Source: Psychrobacillus sp. FSL K6-2836 (GTDB lineage: Bacteria; Bacillota; Bacilli; Bacillales_A; Planococcaceae). Taken from it: a stretch of DNA of 64,000 nucleotides. The DNA lies in assembly GCF_038003085.1 (NCBI RefSeq), contig NZ_JBBOOM010000001.1:3720001-3784000 (forward strand). Reading direction: 5' to 3'. This document shows, piece after piece, positions 62,399 to 64,000 of the stretch; the first letter of the stretch is position 1, and each line of letters starts with the position of its first letter. The notes below the pieces were generated by a model, which saw only the letters and a program-made list of their open reading frames with translations, did no database searches and was not told the origin of the DNA. A program made the position numbers and the translations under genes.

Positions 62399-62758
62399 AT
62401 GCCACGCGTAAAAAGCACACCAGTAACTAAACGTCGTCGTAAAAAAGTATTAAAATTAGCTAAAGGTTATTACGGTTCAAAACATACATTATACAAAGTT
62501 GCTAACCAACAAGTAATGAAATCATTCATGTATGCATACCGTGATCGTCGTAACAAAAAACGTGATTTCCGTAGACTATGGATTACACGTATCAATGCGG
62601 CAGCACGTATGAACGGACTTTCGTATAGCCGTTTAATGCACGGATTGAAATTAGCTGAAATCGAAGTTAACCGTAAAATGTTAGCGGATCTTGCAGTATC
62701 AGATTCTCAAGCATTTACACAACTTGCAGATGCAGCAAAAAAAGCAATCGCAAAATAA
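62399..62758 (+). CDS. rplT: Ribosomal protein L20
   Basis: A 119-aa basic protein that binds 23S rRNA early in large-subunit assembly, and is the likely repressor acting on the leader at 61350-61516. It begins [20 protein letters not shown], with the long basic N-terminal extension, and includes [26 protein letters not shown] precedes ATG 62399. A strong terminator follows. Confidence 0.97.
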   Translation: MPRVKSTPVTKRRRKKVLKLAKGYYGSKHTLYKVANQQVMKSFMYAYRDRRNKKRDFRRLWITRINAAARMNGLSYSRLMHGLKLAEIEVNRKMLADLAVSDSQAFTQLADAAKKAIAK

Positions 62759-62767
62759 TTTAAGTTA

Positions 62768-62800
62768 AAAAGCTGATAGAGATTCTATCAGCTTTTTTTG
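62768..62800 (+). terminator. Terminator after rplT
   Basis: AAAAGCTGATAGA (62768-62780) pairs with TCTATCAGCTTTT, loop GAT, and T run to 62799. Confidence 0.93.
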
Positions 62801-62815
62801 TACAAGGAGCATAAT

Positions 62816-63103
62816 ATGATGACGAATGTTATTCTTATTTTCATATTAATCATGTCGATAATCGCTTTTTTTGTAATGGGATACGATAAATCACAAGCAA
62901 GAAAACATGGACAGCGCATATCGGAAAAAACACTATGGACACTTGCGATTGTAGGAGGGGGAATAGGGGCATACATCGGTATGCAAATGTTTCGCCATAA
63001 AACGAAGCATACGAACTTTCGTGTTGGATTTTTAATGCTATTGATATTATATGCTTTCTTAATTTTCTACATATTAACAACAGACAGCTCTATTATTGCA
63101 TAG
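62816..63103 (+). CDS. ysdA: DUF1294 small membrane protein YsdA
   Basis: The 95-aa DUF1294 protein has three hydrophobic segments (about 3-22, 43-60 and 73-92). It also has the characteristic MGYDKSQARKHGQRISEKTL block near residue 22 and GGGIGAYIGMQMFRHKTKH near 47. ATG 62816 is used because AAGGAG lies six bases upstream; a TTG 62798 frame begins in the terminator. The gene after rplT is ysdA in B. subtilis. Function unknown. Confidence 0.88.
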   Translation: MMTNVILIFILIMSIIAFFVMGYDKSQARKHGQRISEKTLWTLAIVGGGIGAYIGMQMFRHKTKHTNFRVGFLMLLILYAFLIFYILTTDSSIIA

Positions 63104-63147
63104 GGATGTCTTTTTTTAGAGATAGGAAAGTGTATAAAAATGATCTG

Positions 63148-63376
63148 TGAACACTGGATTTGCAGCACTTTTAAAAATGAATAATATGACTGATTTCCGT
63201 TTCAGGTGGATGCTTTCCGTGGCCGTTGCCTCAGCCTCTTCGAGCGGAAAACATATGCTCATGCGATTACTCGTCGCAAAGATATTACCCAAACAAAGTT
63301 TGGCCAATGTCTTCGCTGCGGGGTCTTCACCTAACGCTTTTCCCACTGGAGTCGCCACCTTGCACTACCATCAATT
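63148..63376 (+). repeat. Repeat B copy after ysdA
   Basis: Flank TGAACACTGGATTTGCAG (63148-63165), then GATTTCCGTTTCAGGTGG (63192-63209). A centre with ACTCGTCGCAAAGATATT and AAACAAAGTTT related to the 46.4-kb copy follows. It ends with GGAGTCGCCACCTTGCACTA and CATCAATTATG. Element C follows in the same orientation. Confidence 0.82.
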
Positions 63377-63681
63377 ATGTGAGTAGTCCCAATTATTAGA
63401 TTTGGCAAAGCGTATTGCTTAGATATTAAGATTAGTACAAGTTCGAGAGTTTTCTCTATAAATAGGACAGTAGCTTTTCTCTAGTTATCCAAAACCGCAC
63501 TTACCTGTTTTTAAGAGTTGTAGGAGGGCGACAGATAGACAAACGCCATAAGATTACCGAAAAAAAGATGCTAGTTGGTTGTGACGGACGTCACAACCAA
63601 TAGCATCTCTAAAAATTCACTCGGTAATCATATAGCAAACATGTCTGTCCAAAGCCCTTCGAAAAGGATAGAAACAGGTTT
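63377..63681 (+). repeat. Element C, copy 3, with a different but still paired central stem
   Basis: The nested structure spans 63504-63678. CCTGTTT pairs with AAACAGG. AGATAGAC (63533-63540) pairs with GTCTGTCC (63643-63650) using one G-U type pair. ATTACCGA (63553-63560) pairs with TCGGTAAT (63621-63628). The central stem GATGCTA-TTGGTTGTGACG (63567-63586, one bulged G at 63574) pairs with CGTCACAACCAA-TAGCATC (63589-63607). Compared with copies 1 and 2 the stem has compensatory changes on both arms. Confidence 0.85.
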
Positions 63682-63694
63682 TAAAGTATTGTAC

Positions 63695-64000
63695 TTACAT
63701 CTCCAGATCAGTGAATGCGTAAGGTAATAATTCTCTTAAATTCAATTCTAGTATATCTTTGTTCTCATTTGTTAAATAAACTGGCATATCAGGCAAACAA
63801 AATTCTGCTAAAACTTGTCTGCAAATGCTACAAGGTGGAAGGAAATCTACCGTATTACCGGCGACAGCTATAGCCTGGAAATCACCTTTTTTATAACCAT
63901 TTGATATTGCAGTAAAAATAGCCGTTCTCTCAGCACAATTAGTTGCCCCTAATGAAACATTTTCCACGTTTACTCCATTAATTATAGTGCCATCTGTAAG
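63695..64000 (-). CDS. cdd: Cytidine deaminase, partial (5' end beyond the window)
   Basis: This zinc enzyme deaminates cytidine and deoxycytidine. The frame is open to the right edge; the visible 101 residues begin LTDGTIINGVNVENVSLG and continue TNCAERTAIFTAI. They contain the zinc-site Cys with proton-shuttle Glu (CAE) and PPCSICRQVLAEF with the two further zinc Cys. The GTG at 63967 is an internal Val, not the start. Homotetrameric small Cdd type of about 130 aa is expected, so roughly 30 residues are missing. On the minus strand, convergent with ysdA and separated from it by repeats B and C. Confidence 0.92.
   Translation of the reverse strand, partial: LTDGTIINGVNVENVSLGATNCAERTAIFTAISNGYKKGDFQAIAVAGNTVDFLPPCSICRQVLAEFCLPDMPVYLTNENKDILELNLRELLPYAFTDLEM

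Noticed and set aside
63695-63967. Complete 90-aa protein starting at GTG 63967
   Set aside because: The frame continues to the window edge with clear cytidine deaminase sequence, so the GTG is an internal Val codon.

Overview
The window is a chromosomal segment of a low-GC, endospore-forming Firmicute of the order Bacillales. Evidence is the AT-rich coding sequence, AAGGAGG-type ribosome binding sites, frequent TTG starts, an alpha/beta small acid-soluble spore protein, EzrA, a T-box and an L20 leader. Gene order closely follows the Bacillus subtilis ytsP-hisJ-ezrA ... ackA, nrnA-dnaE-acc-pfkA-pyk-citZ-icd-mdh-phoPR-polA ... dnaI-thrS-infC backbone. The HflK/HflC pair, a GntR regulator ahead of accDA and an ATP-grasp amino-acid ligase after phoR point to the Planococcaceae side (Psychrobacillus / Lysinibacillus / Sporosarcina-like). 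The genus cannot be fixed from sequence reading alone.

Layout. 1-3.4 kb is an accessory stretch of small hypothetical genes, a P-loop kinase, an isochorismatase-like hydrolase, a HAD phosphatase and a decayed membrane-protein gene. 3.4-9.4 kb holds ytsP-hisJ (minus), ezrA, a cysteine desulfurase with thiI (tRNA thiolation) and a spore SASP. 9.4-9.9 kb is a nested tandem repeat with a strict 21-nt period. 9.9-18.1 kb holds acyl-CoA synthetase, rarD, NAD kinase 2, sppA, yteJ, tpx, ytxK and ackA. 18-31 kb holds a mobile-like repeat, a nucleoside-kinase-like gene, uspA, ald, two fluoride channels, a DUF2071 protein, an M24 peptidase, ytkL, ytoI, ytpI, nrnA and dnaE. 31-46 kb is core carbon metabolism: a GntR regulator with accDA, pfkA-pyk, fxsA, ytvI, citZ-icd-mdh, then a MaoC-like gene, phoPR and an ATP-grasp ligase. 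47-63 kb holds hflKC, polA-mutM-coaE, gapB, speD, nrdR, dnaB-dnaI, T-box/thrS, L20 leader/infC-rpmI-rplT and ysdA. A cytidine deaminase runs off the right edge on the minus strand.

The genes form functional blocks: glycolysis/TCA/overflow (pfkA, pyk, citZ, icd, mdh, gapB, ackA), lipid synthesis (accDA), replication and repair (dnaE, polA, mutM, dnaB, dnaI, nrdR), translation (thrS, infC, rpmI, rplT) and membrane/protein quality control (sppA, hflKC).

The most unusual content is intergenic. GC-rich modular repeats occur at about 18.1, 26.3, 36.4, 46.3, 46.8, 53.4, 55.2 and 63.2 kb and share end modules in different combinations. Three of them are followed by a roughly 170-nt element of four nested inverted repeats. 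Its central hairpin differs between copies but keeps its pairing through compensatory changes, which suggests a structured RNA or a selected DNA cruciform. Other points are an ackA promoter and Shine-Dalgarno built into a terminator hairpin, a speD leader that can mask its own Shine-Dalgarno, and a palindromic FadR-type operator on the GntR-accDA promoter. No rRNA, tRNA, CRISPR array, prophage or transposase gene was seen.
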